Source: JAIKWW01 sp052169645
Lineage (GTDB): Bacteria > Bacillota > Clostridia > Peptostreptococcales > Anaerovoracaceae
Assembly: GCA_052169645.1 (NCBI GenBank)
Contig: JBQNCA010000005.1
Span: 1 to 64,000, forward strand
DNA length: 64,000 nucleotides
Direction of reading: 5' to 3'
Position numbers and translations under genes: made by a program. A model generated the notes under the pieces. It searched no databases and was not told the DNA's origin. It was given only the letters and a program-made list of their open reading frames with translations. Position 1 is the stretch's first letter; every line of letters starts with the position of its first letter. Below are positions 52,617 to 61,569 of the stretch, piece after piece.

Positions 52617-53681
52617 TCATATCTGAGAATTTTTCAATCTGTAAACAAGTGCCAGCAAATCGGCTATAGCATTATAAAATTCATAAGGTATTATATCGCC
52701 GATTTCAACAACTGCATATATCGCTCTGGTCAGCTCGGGATCCTCCTGTATAAAAATATTATTCTGCTCTCCCACAAGAACGATGCGTCTCGCCAGTTCA
52801 TCCGCACCTTTTGCTATAACTCTCGGCGCTATATCCTTTGATGCGTTATATTTAAAAGCTATCGCATAGTGGGTCGGGTTACGAATTATTACATCCGCTT
52901 CGGGAACCTGCTGCATCATTCGCCTTGATGACATACGCCTTGCGAGCTGCTGACGTTGGCTCTTTACCTTCGGATCTCCTTCTTCCTGTTTATATTCTTC
53001 TTTTACTTCCTGCTTCGACATTTTAAGATTCTTATTATAGTCATATTTCTGATACAAAAAATCTGCTGCAGCGATTACAGCAAAGCCTATAATTATCTCA
53101 AATGCCATAGTAAAGCAGAGTTTGAAAAATACTGCCGCCGATTGCTTAATTCCCATATCAAGCATTCTGGCAAATATCACATCATGAGAAGAAATAAATT
53201 TATATATCACTACGGCGATTACAGACAGCTTTATCATATTCTTTACAAGCTCTACAATACTGCGCAGCGAAATCATACGCTTTATTCCTTTTAACGGACT
53301 CATTCTTTCAAATTTCGGACGCATAGCCTCAGTTGAAAAATTGAAACGAGTCTGAACTCCTGTAGCTATTATACCTGAAAATGCCACCAGCAAAACAAGC
53401 GGAAATATAATTATTCCCATAAGGAACACTGAATGTATAAACATTTCCTGCAGGGTTTCGTAGTTCATCTCAGTGACTTCCGCTGCCAACCCGTTAAAAT
53501 AGTGAAAAAGATAACCGAGCCTCTTTACCAACATAGGAAATAGAAATCTGAGCACCGAAAATCCGACTATAATAGTTGCAAGACTTACAATATCTTTGCT
53601 GCTGAATACCTGTCCCTTACGTTTCGCATCCCTTCGCCGTTTGGGGGTCGCCTCTTCTGTTTTTTCCGCACTGTCAGCCAT
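52617..53681 (-). CDS. flhB: Flagellar export apparatus protein FlhB
   Basis: FlhB (354 residues) controls substrate specificity of the flagellar type III export gate. The N-terminus EKTEEATPKRRRDAKRKGQV is the family signature, then four membrane helices (about 30-215). The cytoplasmic domain carries the self-cleavage motif NPTH at 268-271. The ATG at 53681, with GGAGG 5 nt upstream, is preferred over an in-frame TTG at 53696. fliR ends 1 nt upstream, so coupling is likely. Confidence 0.97.
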   Translation of the reverse strand: MADSAEKTEEATPKRRRDAKRKGQVFSSKDIVSLATIIVGFSVLRFLFPMLVKRLGYLFHYFNGLAAEVTEMNYETLQEMFIHSVFLMGIIIFPLVLLVAFSGIIATGVQTRFNFSTEAMRPKFERMSPLKGIKRMISLRSIVELVKNMIKLSVIAVVIYKFISSHDVIFARMLDMGIKQSAAVFFKLCFTMAFEIIIGFAVIAAADFLYQKYDYNKNLKMSKQEVKEEYKQEEGDPKVKSQRQQLARRMSSRRMMQQVPEADVIIRNPTHYAIAFKYNASKDIAPRVIAKGADELARRIVLVGEQNNIFIQEDPELTRAIYAVVEIGDIIPYEFYNAIADLLALVYRLKNSQI

Positions 53682-53682
53682 A

Positions 53683-54456
53683 TCAACCTCCGGCAACCGT
53701 AAGAATATCGCCTATCCCTTTAAACAGACTTTCTATCATAACCTCCATAAAATCCGCCATCGGCTGAAAGGTTATATACATAAACAGCAGTCCAAGCATT
53801 ATTTTAAGCTGAATATTTATAGTAAATACATCTATCTGAGGAACCGCTTTCATCATCATTCCGACCGCAAGCTCCGTTATAAGCAGTAAAAATACCACCG
53901 GCAGCGACATCTTGATTCCGAGAAGGGTGCATTGTGAAAAAAGTTCCAGTACATGCTGAGATACGTTATTTCCTATATGAACGCTGCCGTATGGAACAAC
54001 TTCGGCGGATTCTATAAAAATCCTCATCAGTGTAATGTGTGAATGTGTCGTAAAAAACACCAGTATAAACATTATATTATAAAATGTTCCCGATACGGAC
54101 ATGGAAATATTGCTTCCGGGATCATAAGCGGCAGACATTGACAGTCCCATTTGCATGTCTATGTTTTCACCTGCAAGCAGGATCACATATATAAACATAT
54201 TTACCACAAGCCCGATTGTAAAACCGAGCAGCAATTCCTTCAGCATCAACATAACATACATCGGAAATGATGTAATCTGAACCGTCCCTGTTTCCGTATA
54301 AGCATACATCAACATGGACAACGAAAGTATCGCTCCGGCACGAAACAGCTTCGGAGCATCATTTCTGCCGAATATGGGATTCAAAAGTATAAATCCCGTC
54401 ATTCTCATCAATATTAGCGAAAATGCGGATATATCGGTAATAAACAATCCGTCCAT
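53683..54456 (-). CDS. fliR: Flagellar export protein FliR
   Basis: FliR (257 residues, normal length) is a membrane component of the export gate core with FliP and FliQ. Several hydrophobic helices are visible (FSLILMRMTGFILLNPIFG; MYVMLMLKELLLGFTIGLVV). The loop around MGLSMSAAYDPGSNIS matches the conserved FliR region that reads QMGFSMANVYDP in relatives. GAGG precedes the ATG. It is packed 1 nt from both fliQ and flhB. Confidence 0.96.
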   Translation of the reverse strand: MDGLFITDISAFSLILMRMTGFILLNPIFGRNDAPKLFRAGAILSLSMLMYAYTETGTVQITSFPMYVMLMLKELLLGFTIGLVVNMFIYVILLAGENIDMQMGLSMSAAYDPGSNISMSVSGTFYNIMFILVFFTTHSHITLMRIFIESAEVVPYGSVHIGNNVSQHVLELFSQCTLLGIKMSLPVVFLLLITELAVGMMMKAVPQIDVFTINIQLKIMLGLLFMYITFQPMADFMEVMIESLFKGIGDILTVAGG

Positions 54457-54457
54457 A

Positions 54458-54721
54458 TCATCCTCGCGCCATCAACTCGAATATCTGCATTGTAATATCC
54501 GCAATATTTGATATCATCCAGTTCCCTGCTACAATTAAAACTATTATGATAATAAAAAGCTTAGGTACAAATGTAATAGTCTGCTCATGAATCTGCGTAG
54601 CAGCCTGAAAAATTGCAATCACCAAACCTACCGTCATACTGAGAAGCAGCACCGGTGCGGATATTTTCAGCATCATTATCAGACAGTTATTCAATACGGA
54701 CAAGCTATCAGAAAGATTCAT
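54458..54721 (-). CDS. fliQ: Flagellar export protein FliQ
   Basis: FliQ (87 residues; the family is about 89) is a two-helix membrane protein of the export gate. The motif VGLVIAIFQAATQIHEQTIT is diagnostic. The ATG at 54721 with GAGG 6 nt upstream is preferred to a GTG at 54733 that overlaps this site. It lies between fliP (15 nt) and fliR (1 nt). Confidence 0.96.
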   Translation of the reverse strand: MNLSDSLSVLNNCLIMMLKISAPVLLLSMTVGLVIAIFQAATQIHEQTITFVPKLFIIIIVLIVAGNWMISNIADITMQIFELMARG

Positions 54722-54736
54722 CCTATACCTCACTCA

Positions 54737-55405
54737 TCAGTTAAAGCTCTGCACAAGCGTCGAGAACATCATGCTCCATCCGTCAACCACAACAAACAGC
54801 AACAGTTTAAACGGCATTGATATCATCGACGGCGGAAGCATCATCATACCCATTGACATAAGGGTACTTGCAACTACCATATCTATTATCAAAAATGGAA
54901 GATATATAAGAAAGCCCATAAGAAAAGCTCTGGACAATTCGCTTGTCAAAAATGCAGGTATTACTATATGCATAGGAAGACTTTTATAATCCGCTTCCTT
55001 CATATCCTTCGTATCAAGCTTCGCAAAATTAAGAAACATCTTTAACGAGTCATTCTTGGTCTGTTTGAGCATAAATTCCTTCATAGGAGCCTCAGCTTTT
55101 TCCAAAGCTTCAATTTGAGTTATTTCTCCCGCCTGATACGGTTGATATGCCTGATTGTTTATATCACTTATTACAGGGTTCATTATAAACAGCGTCAAAA
55201 AAAGCGCTATGCCTACCAGCACCATATTGGGAGGTGTATTTTGCAGACCCAGCGCATTCTTTAATATAGACAGTACAATGAGTATACGGGCAAATGATGT
55301 TGTGAGCATCAAAATCGCAGGAACTATGGACAATATGGTAAGGGTTATAATAATATCCAAAGTCTGCACATTATTTCCGTTTATATTGACAAGTGCATCC
55401 GTCAT
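54737..55405 (-). CDS. fliP: Flagellar export protein FliP
   Basis: FliP (222 residues) forms the core of the export gate. Signatures include FARILIVLSILKNALG, PPNMVLVGIALFLTLFIM and AFLMGFLIYLPFLIIDMVVA. Compared with Salmonella FliP it lacks the cleaved signal peptide, as in many Firmicutes. The start overlaps the fliO stop by 4 nt, and AAGGAGG provides a strong ribosome binding site. Confidence 0.97.
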   Translation of the reverse strand: MTDALVNINGNNVQTLDIIITLTILSIVPAILMLTTSFARILIVLSILKNALGLQNTPPNMVLVGIALFLTLFIMNPVISDINNQAYQPYQAGEITQIEALEKAEAPMKEFMLKQTKNDSLKMFLNFAKLDTKDMKEADYKSLPMHIVIPAFLTSELSRAFLMGFLIYLPFLIIDMVVASTLMSMGMMMLPPSMISMPFKLLLFVVVDGWSMMFSTLVQSFN

Positions 55406-55800
55406 TCTTCCCCCTCCTTGCCGCTGTTATCGCTTCCTCTGCCGAGCGTATTTATATCTGTAACCCGACTTTTCATATAACGAAAAAATTTGCTGTTGAT
55501 TACCGAATCGGATGTTTTTATGCCGATCTGTTCGATTTCTTTCATATTATCCTCTGTCAGTTCGGCAATCATATTTATATTCTGCTTTGTCACACCTATG
55601 AGATAGTAGGTGTTTCCTATTTTTACTATGGAAATAAACTGCTCCGGTCCCATTGCCAGACGATCCTGTTCTTTCATATATTTGCATCGACCCGCTCCGT
55701 AAGCTCTTGCCGCAATAAATTTACTGAAAATATAAGCGAGATATATTATCAGTAACATAAGCAGCAAGCCTATTGCAGCCGCCCAAATATCCTTCATCAT
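55402..55800 (-). CDS. fliO: Flagellar assembly protein FliO
   Basis: A 132-residue protein with one N-terminal membrane helix (AAAIGLLLMLLIIYLAYIF) and a small cytoplasmic beta domain (RLAMGPEQFISIVKIGNTYYLIGVT), the layout of FliO/FliZ. FliO stabilises FliP during gate assembly. It sits directly before fliP, overlapping by 4 nt. Two adjacent ATGs start the frame with only a weak AGGTT site, so coupling to fliY (10 nt upstream) is likely. Confidence 0.88.
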   Translation of the reverse strand: MMKDIWAAAIGLLLMLLIIYLAYIFSKFIAARAYGAGRCKYMKEQDRLAMGPEQFISIVKIGNTYYLIGVTKQNINMIAELTEDNMKEIEQIGIKTSDSVINSKFFRYMKSRVTDINTLGRGSDNSGKEGEE

Positions 55801-55810
55801 TCCAATGAAC

Positions 55811-56872
55811 CTACCCTTTCAAAAGAAATTCCGGATTTTTTATAATCTCTGTCACCCTGACTCCGAAGTTGTCTTCTATTACAACCACATCACCCTTTGC
55901 GACATTCTGACCGTTGACAAATACATCTACCTGTTCGCCGGCAAGCTTGTCCAAAACTATGAGACTTCCCTGTGAAAGCGTAAGTATCTCTTTGACCTGC
56001 TTCTCGGCTCGACCTATCTCCACTGAAAGCTGGAGCGGAACGGTCATGATCAAATCGAGGTTGCCCTCCTCCGACTTTGACAACTTAGTTATGTTATCAA
56101 AACGGTTTTCCATATTCTGTACGTTGATAAGCTGAGGCTGAGGCGGTGCATAATTCTGCTGCACATTTACCGTCGGCTCCGGAGCGGAAGGTGTCTGCAC
56201 CGGAGCTTCATTCTGAACAGCAGCCTGTACCGGCGGCTCCTCATTTTGCGGAGTTTCCGTATCCATGTTTTCATCAAAAAGCCCGCTCGACGCCAACATT
56301 CGTCTTACAAGATTTTCAGACATTATAGTCATAAATTCAGAATTAAGGCAATTTTCTATATCGAGATGAAAGGACACTATTATCATAGGCTCCGAGCCGC
56401 TGAAATGCTCGTTTTTAAACGAAGCCGGATCGTCGATTTCAGCTGCTACCGGTGTCGATATGTCAACTTTCTCCCCTATCAGCTCGGACATGGTTGTCGC
56501 TGCCGAGCCCATCATTTGATTCATGACCTCGCATATGGCGCTCGTGCTCAATTCATCCAATTCGAAATCATCGGGATCAATCTCCGTAAACATAAGGATT
56601 TCCAGAATTTTTCTCACGTCATCTCTGCGCAGGAGCATTATATTGCTTCCGTCCAAACCTGCCACATATGTGATTTCAACAAAAAGTGCCGGCTCCAGAT
56701 TCGAAAATTCAAATTCGTCCTTGGTCGTAATTTTTACCGTCGGCGTCGTTATATTTACACGTCTCTCCAACATATTTGATACAGCCGTCGCCGAGGATCC
56801 CAAGCTTATATTCATAAGCTCGCCGATAGCGTCTATTTCTATCGACGAGAATAACTCATTATTATCTGCCAT
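55811..56872 (-). CDS. fliY: Flagellar motor switch phosphatase FliY
   Basis: FliY (353 residues) combines a CheC-type CheY-P phosphatase with a FliN-like switch domain. Both phosphatase motifs (D/S-x3-E-x2-N-x22-P) are intact: E18 and N21 in the first half, and SAICEVMN followed after 22 residues by Pro in the second. A Gln/Pro-rich linker (about 205-255) leads to the C-terminal SpoA domain (about 270-345, ending EIIKNPEFLLKG). The N-terminal CheY-binding peptide seen in Bacillus FliY is not evident. GAGAGGT precedes the ATG; fliM ends 6 nt upstream. Confidence 0.96.
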   Translation of the reverse strand: MADNNELFSSIEIDAIGELMNISLGSSATAVSNMLERRVNITTPTVKITTKDEFEFSNLEPALFVEITYVAGLDGSNIMLLRRDDVRKILEILMFTEIDPDDFELDELSTSAICEVMNQMMGSAATTMSELIGEKVDISTPVAAEIDDPASFKNEHFSGSEPMIIVSFHLDIENCLNSEFMTIMSENLVRRMLASSGLFDENMDTETPQNEEPPVQAAVQNEAPVQTPSAPEPTVNVQQNYAPPQPQLINVQNMENRFDNITKLSKSEEGNLDLIMTVPLQLSVEIGRAEKQVKEILTLSQGSLIVLDKLAGEQVDVFVNGQNVAKGDVVVIEDNFGVRVTEIIKNPEFLLKG

Positions 56873-56878
56873 TGATTG

Positions 56879-57895
56879 CTACCTCTCACCCTTTACCACA
56901 GAATCATCATGATCAAGCACCGAATCTATCACCACCGCTTTATTTCCTTTAAAAGTTCCTATTTTTCCGTAAAACCACTGCTGCCCGCCGACGTCGATTA
57001 AAACGGGCGAACCCACAGGTATAGCCAAATTAATGATATCTCCCTCACGCATATGAAACAAATCCTTCAACAATATTTGTTTGGGGGCAAGCCGTGCTAC
57101 TATATCCAGTCTGGATTCCTCAATCTGCATCATTATGGATTGCTTTTCTTCTTCTGTCTGAATTTCCTTCTTGCGACTCAGAAGACTTGCCGACTCCTCT
57201 ATCCTTTTGAAAATAAAATCCAACAGCTCCGCCGGCAGGCATACATTGAGCTGACCGTATACTTCATTTATACGCACGCTCAGGGCTACGATTACAACGA
57301 TTTCTTCCATGCCTATAGCTTGTACAAGACGAGGATTTACTTCCATGCGCTGAAAGCCGAATTCTATATCCATGTAAGGTTCCCATACATCTCCCATAAC
57401 CGGTGAAATCTTTGAAACCAAATTTTCGTACAGAGCCATTTCAACATCCGTAATGGTGTTATTGCTGTCCGAGATAGGATCGTTATCTCCCGTTCCTCCC
57501 AACATGCGATCTACAAAACCGTGTATTACGGGTATCGACATTTGAATCAGCACAGGATCCATCGGTTCCTGCGTCTCGACAGATAAGGTATCTATAAATG
57601 CAAGGACGTCATCTTCCATAAGTGCATTGTTAAATTCATAATACCGCTGTTCCTCCACAGCAAGCAACTCCACCTCTATATCCATGCGCATTATGCTGGT
57701 AAGGTGTGAGGCTATAAGTCGTGCGTAATTTTCGTAAACTCCGCTTATTAATCGCAATCTGTCCTTTGTGAATTTTTTAGGAGTATGAAAGTCATACTTT
57801 TTAGTCTTTTTCTCTTCAACCTCTTCTTCGAGCGTTCCTGATGCTGCAGCGCTCAATAACGCATCTATCTGGCTTTGTGAGAGAACATCAGCCAT
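56879..57895 (-). CDS. fliM: Flagellar motor switch protein FliM
   Basis: FliM (338 residues) forms the C-ring with FliG and FliY. The N-terminal CheY-P-binding peptide LSQSQIDALL is at residues 5-14. The middle domain contains the FliG-binding GG loop (MLGGTGDNDP) and the C-terminal SpoA domain is at about 255-325. The N-terminal peptide implies a CheY response regulator elsewhere in the genome, since none is encoded here. GGGGGT precedes the ATG. motB ends 40 nt upstream, where fliL is usually found. Confidence 0.97.
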   Translation of the reverse strand: MADVLSQSQIDALLSAAASGTLEEEVEEKKTKKYDFHTPKKFTKDRLRLISGVYENYARLIASHLTSIMRMDIEVELLAVEEQRYYEFNNALMEDDVLAFIDTLSVETQEPMDPVLIQMSIPVIHGFVDRMLGGTGDNDPISDSNNTITDVEMALYENLVSKISPVMGDVWEPYMDIEFGFQRMEVNPRLVQAIGMEEIVVIVALSVRINEVYGQLNVCLPAELLDFIFKRIEESASLLSRKKEIQTEEEKQSIMMQIEESRLDIVARLAPKQILLKDLFHMREGDIINLAIPVGSPVLIDVGGQQWFYGKIGTFKGNKAVVIDSVLDHDDSVVKGER

Positions 57896-57935
57896 TTTTA
57901 CCCCCTACCCTGCCGCTTTTACAACCTGGTTACGC

Positions 57936-58838
57936 CTAATTTACAATATTCGTATCTATTATATCACTTTGAAGCGCTCCTGACTGCTGTGCATTTGCAA
58001 TATCATTATAAATATTGTCCAAATCTATTTTTGCAGCAGGAGTATCGCTTATTATAAGCTCTACACGTCTGTTTTTCGTGCGGCCTTCATTCGTCTTAAA
58101 ATCTCCTATAGGATAATGCTGACCGAAGCCTATGGATTCCATCTTCTTGCCTTCCAAAAATCCTTTTTCCTGCAAATAGATAAGAACTTCAACTGCTCGA
58201 TTTGAAGAAAGGAATCTGTCAGTTTCTATATTGTTTGCATGATAAGGATCAGCCTGATTCGTATGCCCTATTACTTGGAGCTTATAAACCTGATCGGATA
58301 CCCTCAGGACAGCCTGCCCGAAAATATCCAATATGCTTTTCCCCGTAGCTTTAAGTACGGAGCTGTCTCCGTCAAAAAATATATTGTTACTAAACATTAT
58401 ATATGTATAATCATCGCCGTCAAATAATTTGATTTGATCCTGCAGGTTATTTTCTTCTATATATTGCTTAAGGTACTGAGAAAGACTCGACATATCCTTC
58501 ACTTCTTCAACGGACATCTTCTGCTGAGGTTCACCCTCGGTGTCCGGCGACTCCGATACAGATGTGGATGTTTTTCCGCCGTCAGACATCAGTTTGTCTC
58601 CGCTCTCTCCGATTGCGGGAGCATTTTCATCAACTGCATTGGGATCCTGCTGCAAAACCACCTGCTGACTTGTCTTGGCATCGGGATTGAAGCCTTTTAC
58701 TAATATCTGCCATTTCTGAGCGTCAAGCTTTGACATGGAAAAAAGCAATACAAAGAAACACATAAGCAGAGTTACCATATCCGAATATGTTGCCATCCAA
58801 CCGTCCGCTTTTATCTCTTCCTTAGGTTTTCTTGCCAT
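57936..58838 (-). CDS. motB: Flagellar stator protein MotB
   Basis: MotB (300 residues) anchors the stator to peptidoglycan. The single membrane helix (about 18-38) carries the proton- or ion-binding Asp20 (TYSDMVTLLMCFF). A polar linker (about 45-145) leads to an OmpA-like peptidoglycan-binding domain (about 160-275) with VIGHTNQADP and SSNRAVEVLIYL. AGGTGA precedes the ATG, and motA ends 19 nt upstream. Confidence 0.96.
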   Translation of the reverse strand: MARKPKEEIKADGWMATYSDMVTLLMCFFVLLFSMSKLDAQKWQILVKGFNPDAKTSQQVVLQQDPNAVDENAPAIGESGDKLMSDGGKTSTSVSESPDTEGEPQQKMSVEEVKDMSSLSQYLKQYIEENNLQDQIKLFDGDDYTYIMFSNNIFFDGDSSVLKATGKSILDIFGQAVLRVSDQVYKLQVIGHTNQADPYHANNIETDRFLSSNRAVEVLIYLQEKGFLEGKKMESIGFGQHYPIGDFKTNEGRTKNRRVELIISDTPAAKIDLDNIYNDIANAQQSGALQSDIIDTNIVN

Positions 58839-58857
58839 TATATTTCACCTATAATAA

Positions 58858-59649
58858 TCAGTTGCCGTCATCTTCAAGCTGCTCACGTTCTTTTTCCGAG
58901 AGGAAGGATAACAGCTTTTCCTTGATGAATTTCGGATTTTCGCCTGCCTGTACAGCCAGAATGCCCTCTATTATCATCTGCTTGCAGAGCATTTCCTTAT
59001 CATTTGCAGCTGCCAGCTGACTTGAAATAGGCATAAATAGTATATTTGCGAGAATCGAACCGTAAAATGTGGTTATCAGTGCTATACCCATGTTCTTAGC
59101 TAATGTCTGCGCACCGCCCTCGGCATCGAAATCCATTGCCGCAAGCATATTAATCAGACCTATAAGCGTACCCAGCATACCCATGGCGGGTCCCAAAGCA
59201 ACCCCCCTGTCATATACCGCTTTACCCGCCGAATGTCTCGCATCCAACATATCAAGCTCGGATGTAAGTCTCTCTCTTATCTTATCCGCATCAATGGCAT
59301 CGACAATCAGAAGCAAAGCTTCTTTGAAAAAGGCATCTTCCTGATTGTTCGCATACTCCTCAAGCGCCAAAAGCCCGCTCTGTCTTGCAATCTTTGCACA
59401 TTCCACTATTTGTTCAACTATTTCCGCAGGCTTGAATCTGCTTGAACCGAAAAGCGCAATTTTCAAATGCTTGGGAATATTTTTGATATCTGCAAGCGGC
59501 GTACCGCCTATGATACCGAATAATGTACCGCCCAATACTATATAAATACTCGACATATCTATGAAATTGCCCAAATCTCCCGAGCTTAAAATACCGTAGG
59601 CATTCATGCCCAGGCAGCCTACAAGTCCAATTAATAACGTTAAATTCAT
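58858..59649 (-). CDS. motA: Flagellar stator protein MotA
   Basis: MotA (263 residues, four membrane helices) forms the ion channel with MotB. The cytoplasmic loop carries the Arg and Glu that contact FliG, eight residues apart (ARQSGLLALEE). The third and fourth helices hold conserved prolines (GVALGPAMGMLGTLIGLINM). Whether it uses protons or sodium cannot be decided. The ATG at 59649 has GGAGG 6 nt upstream; the preceding in-frame TTG does not. flbD lies 54 nt upstream. Confidence 0.96.
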   Translation of the reverse strand: MNLTLLIGLVGCLGMNAYGILSSGDLGNFIDMSSIYIVLGGTLFGIIGGTPLADIKNIPKHLKIALFGSSRFKPAEIVEQIVECAKIARQSGLLALEEYANNQEDAFFKEALLLIVDAIDADKIRERLTSELDMLDARHSAGKAVYDRGVALGPAMGMLGTLIGLINMLAAMDFDAEGGAQTLAKNMGIALITTFYGSILANILFMPISSQLAAANDKEMLCKQMIIEGILAVQAGENPKFIKEKLLSFLSEKEREQLEDDGN

Positions 59650-59703
59650 CAAAAACCTCCAAACCGTTTCAATCGCAAACGCTCTTTAGCGATTCATACA
59701 GCA

Positions 59704-59943
59704 TCAAACATCAGCTTTAGTACCCATACGATCTTTGGCTCTGTTTGTCACCGGTGAGGCTCCGGTCATCATCGCACGTTTGAAAAGCAATTCTTTTTCT
59801 ATAATTTCTTCAACAGATTCTTTTACAATAAAATATTCTCTGTTCATAAATACGATTTTGGATTCAGGAATAGAATCTATTATCATAATCTGACTTTCGT
59901 TTATTACTATAGGGTCACCGTTTAGTCGTGTAAGCTTAATCAT
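59704..59943 (-). CDS. flbD: Flagellar protein FlbD
   Basis: FlbD (79 residues) is a small soluble protein conserved between flgE and motA in Gram-positive flagellar operons; its role is unknown. The sequence MIKLTRLNGDPIVINESQI is the family signature, followed by FMNREYFIVKESVEEI. The ATG at 59943 has AAGGTGA upstream; an earlier start at 59961 would swallow that site. A GC-rich stem-loop separates it from flgE. Confidence 0.9.
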   Translation of the reverse strand: MIKLTRLNGDPIVINESQIMIIDSIPESKIVFMNREYFIVKESVEEIIEKELLFKRAMMTGASPVTNRAKDRMGTKADV

Positions 59944-59973
59944 AATTTCACCTTCAATCAAAAATCATATAAT

Positions 59974-60007
59974 GCCGGGCAGCCGATCCGAAAGATTGCT
60001 GCCCGGC
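59974..60007 (-). other. Stable stem-loop between flgE and flbD
   Basis: GCCGGGCAGC (59974-59983) and GCTGCCCGGC (59998-60007) form a perfect 10-bp GC-rich stem with a 14-nt loop, beginning about 20 nt after the flgE stop. On the minus strand it is followed by ATTATATGATTTTTG rather than a T run, so it is more likely an mRNA 3'-end or partial attenuator than a full terminator. Confidence 0.7.
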
Positions 60008-60026
60008 TTCATTGCTCAGTTATATA

Positions 60027-61478
60027 TTAACCTCTCTTCAGATTTACAAGTTCTTCGAGCATACTGTCCGTAACCGTGATTATACGTGAATTCGCCTGAT
60101 ATCCTCTCTGAGTGGTTATCATCTCGGTAAATTCATTTGCCAAATCTACATTGGACATTTCCAAAGTGCCTGATGCCAATTCTCCCGTAGCACCTTCACC
60201 CGGATTTCTTGCTTCAATAAGACCTGTATTTGCCTTGGCTTTAAGATAATTGTCTCCCAATGATTCCAAAGCCATAGGATTAGGCACATCCGCCACGGCA
60301 ATTTTTCCTACGGTTATAACCTGATTTGTATCACCGTTTATACCGGTTACTGTACCGTCGCTTCCTACAGATACGGAGCTTAGCTTCATCGCTGTGGAAA
60401 TATTCCAGTAGGTCTTTCCATCCACAGTCTGTACAGTCATTTCATAAACAGTCTTTCCCGTTACCGGATCTTTTTCAATACTTCCGTCCGCAGCTTTTTT
60501 CGGAACGAAGGCGTTTACCTGAACAGTGTCGTTTTCACTGTACAGTGTTACCTCCAAAGGATTGCCCTTTGCATCATAAAATCCGTTCATAGTATATTTA
60601 CGAGGAATCTGTATAGCATGAAGCTTATTGGATGTTGACTGCACAACTCCGGTAGCTATGTTCTTTATATATCCCGTCTTCTCATCTATGGTATAGAGCT
60701 TTGGATCCTTGTATTCGGATTTTTCATCGAATACGAAAAGATTTTCCGTCTTTGCGGGATCATACTCGTCAACCTTCAGTGAAAATGCGAAATTATCCTC
60801 TTTTCCCGTAGGGTTTGCAGGTGCATCGCCTTTATATATATACCAGCTCACCTGAGTTCCGTCTATACCGTTGTGAGGTACTACGGTATATTTCTGAGCT
60901 TTGGCACCTGTAATCGGATTTTCAGGAACGGTAAAAGTAACCGGATTTGACTTGACCTTACCGTCCTTATCTCTATCCTTGAGGGCCTGTATACCTCTTG
61001 CCGAGGAATATCCATGTACATAGCTGCCGTTGCCGTCTACAAAATTCCCCTGTCCGTCAAAACTGAATATACCCACACGAGTAAAATTAAGGCTTGTAAG
61101 AGGTCTCTCATCTCCTACTCCCACAGTTTTTGACGAATTTGTGTATCCCTCCGTATTGTAGCTTCCTACAAGAAAATAGCCGTTGCCCGAAATCATACAA
61201 TCGGTAGGATTATCTGTAATGGCTGCTCCGCCGGTTGTAATAATGTTGCTTACCCCTGCCATTTTTACACCATATCCGACCTGTGAAGGATTGATTCCGC
61301 CCTTTACATTAGTCGCTTCCGCTGCCGCCCTGCTGGTAGCATAATAAGTATCCGCAAACGACGAGCGTTCCTTTTTATACCCATAGGTATTTACATTTGC
61401 TATATTATTTCCTATAACGTCCATTTTAGACTGGTGTGTTTTGAGACCTGCTACAGCCGCATACATTGACTTTACCAT
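60027..61478 (-). CDS. flgE: Flagellar hook protein FlgE
   Basis: FlgE (483 residues) polymerises into the hook. The N-terminal D0 region MVKSMYAAVAGLKTHQSKMD with GNNIANVNTYGYKKERSSF and the C-terminal D0 helix (NEFTEMITTQRGYQANSRI) are diagnostic. The middle (about 100-370) forms the variable outer domains. The ribosome binding site is weak (GGAACG). It is flanked by stem-loops on both sides, at 61520-61547 and 59974-60007. Confidence 0.96.
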   Translation of the reverse strand: MVKSMYAAVAGLKTHQSKMDVIGNNIANVNTYGYKKERSSFADTYYATSRAAAEATNVKGGINPSQVGYGVKMAGVSNIITTGGAAITDNPTDCMISGNGYFLVGSYNTEGYTNSSKTVGVGDERPLTSLNFTRVGIFSFDGQGNFVDGNGSYVHGYSSARGIQALKDRDKDGKVKSNPVTFTVPENPITGAKAQKYTVVPHNGIDGTQVSWYIYKGDAPANPTGKEDNFAFSLKVDEYDPAKTENLFVFDEKSEYKDPKLYTIDEKTGYIKNIATGVVQSTSNKLHAIQIPRKYTMNGFYDAKGNPLEVTLYSENDTVQVNAFVPKKAADGSIEKDPVTGKTVYEMTVQTVDGKTYWNISTAMKLSSVSVGSDGTVTGINGDTNQVITVGKIAVADVPNPMALESLGDNYLKAKANTGLIEARNPGEGATGELASGTLEMSNVDLANEFTEMITTQRGYQANSRIITVTDSMLEELVNLKRG

Positions 61479-61519
61479 ATTCTAAACGTTCCTTTTCCTT
61501 TCAATTTTACAGTCCCGCT

Positions 61520-61547
61520 ATCCGTGGGTGCTTCAGACCCTGCGGAT
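61520..61547 (-). other. Imperfect stem-loop in the flgE leader
   Basis: In the 91-nt gap before flgE, ATCCG (61520-61524) and GGGT (61526-61529) pair with ACCC (61537-61540) and CGGAT (61543-61547), with a small internal loop and a 7-nt apical loop. It lies about 40 nt before the flgE ATG and could affect stability or translation. Confidence 0.45.
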
Positions 61548-61569
61548 CAGCTTCCGTAAATCGGTCCGG

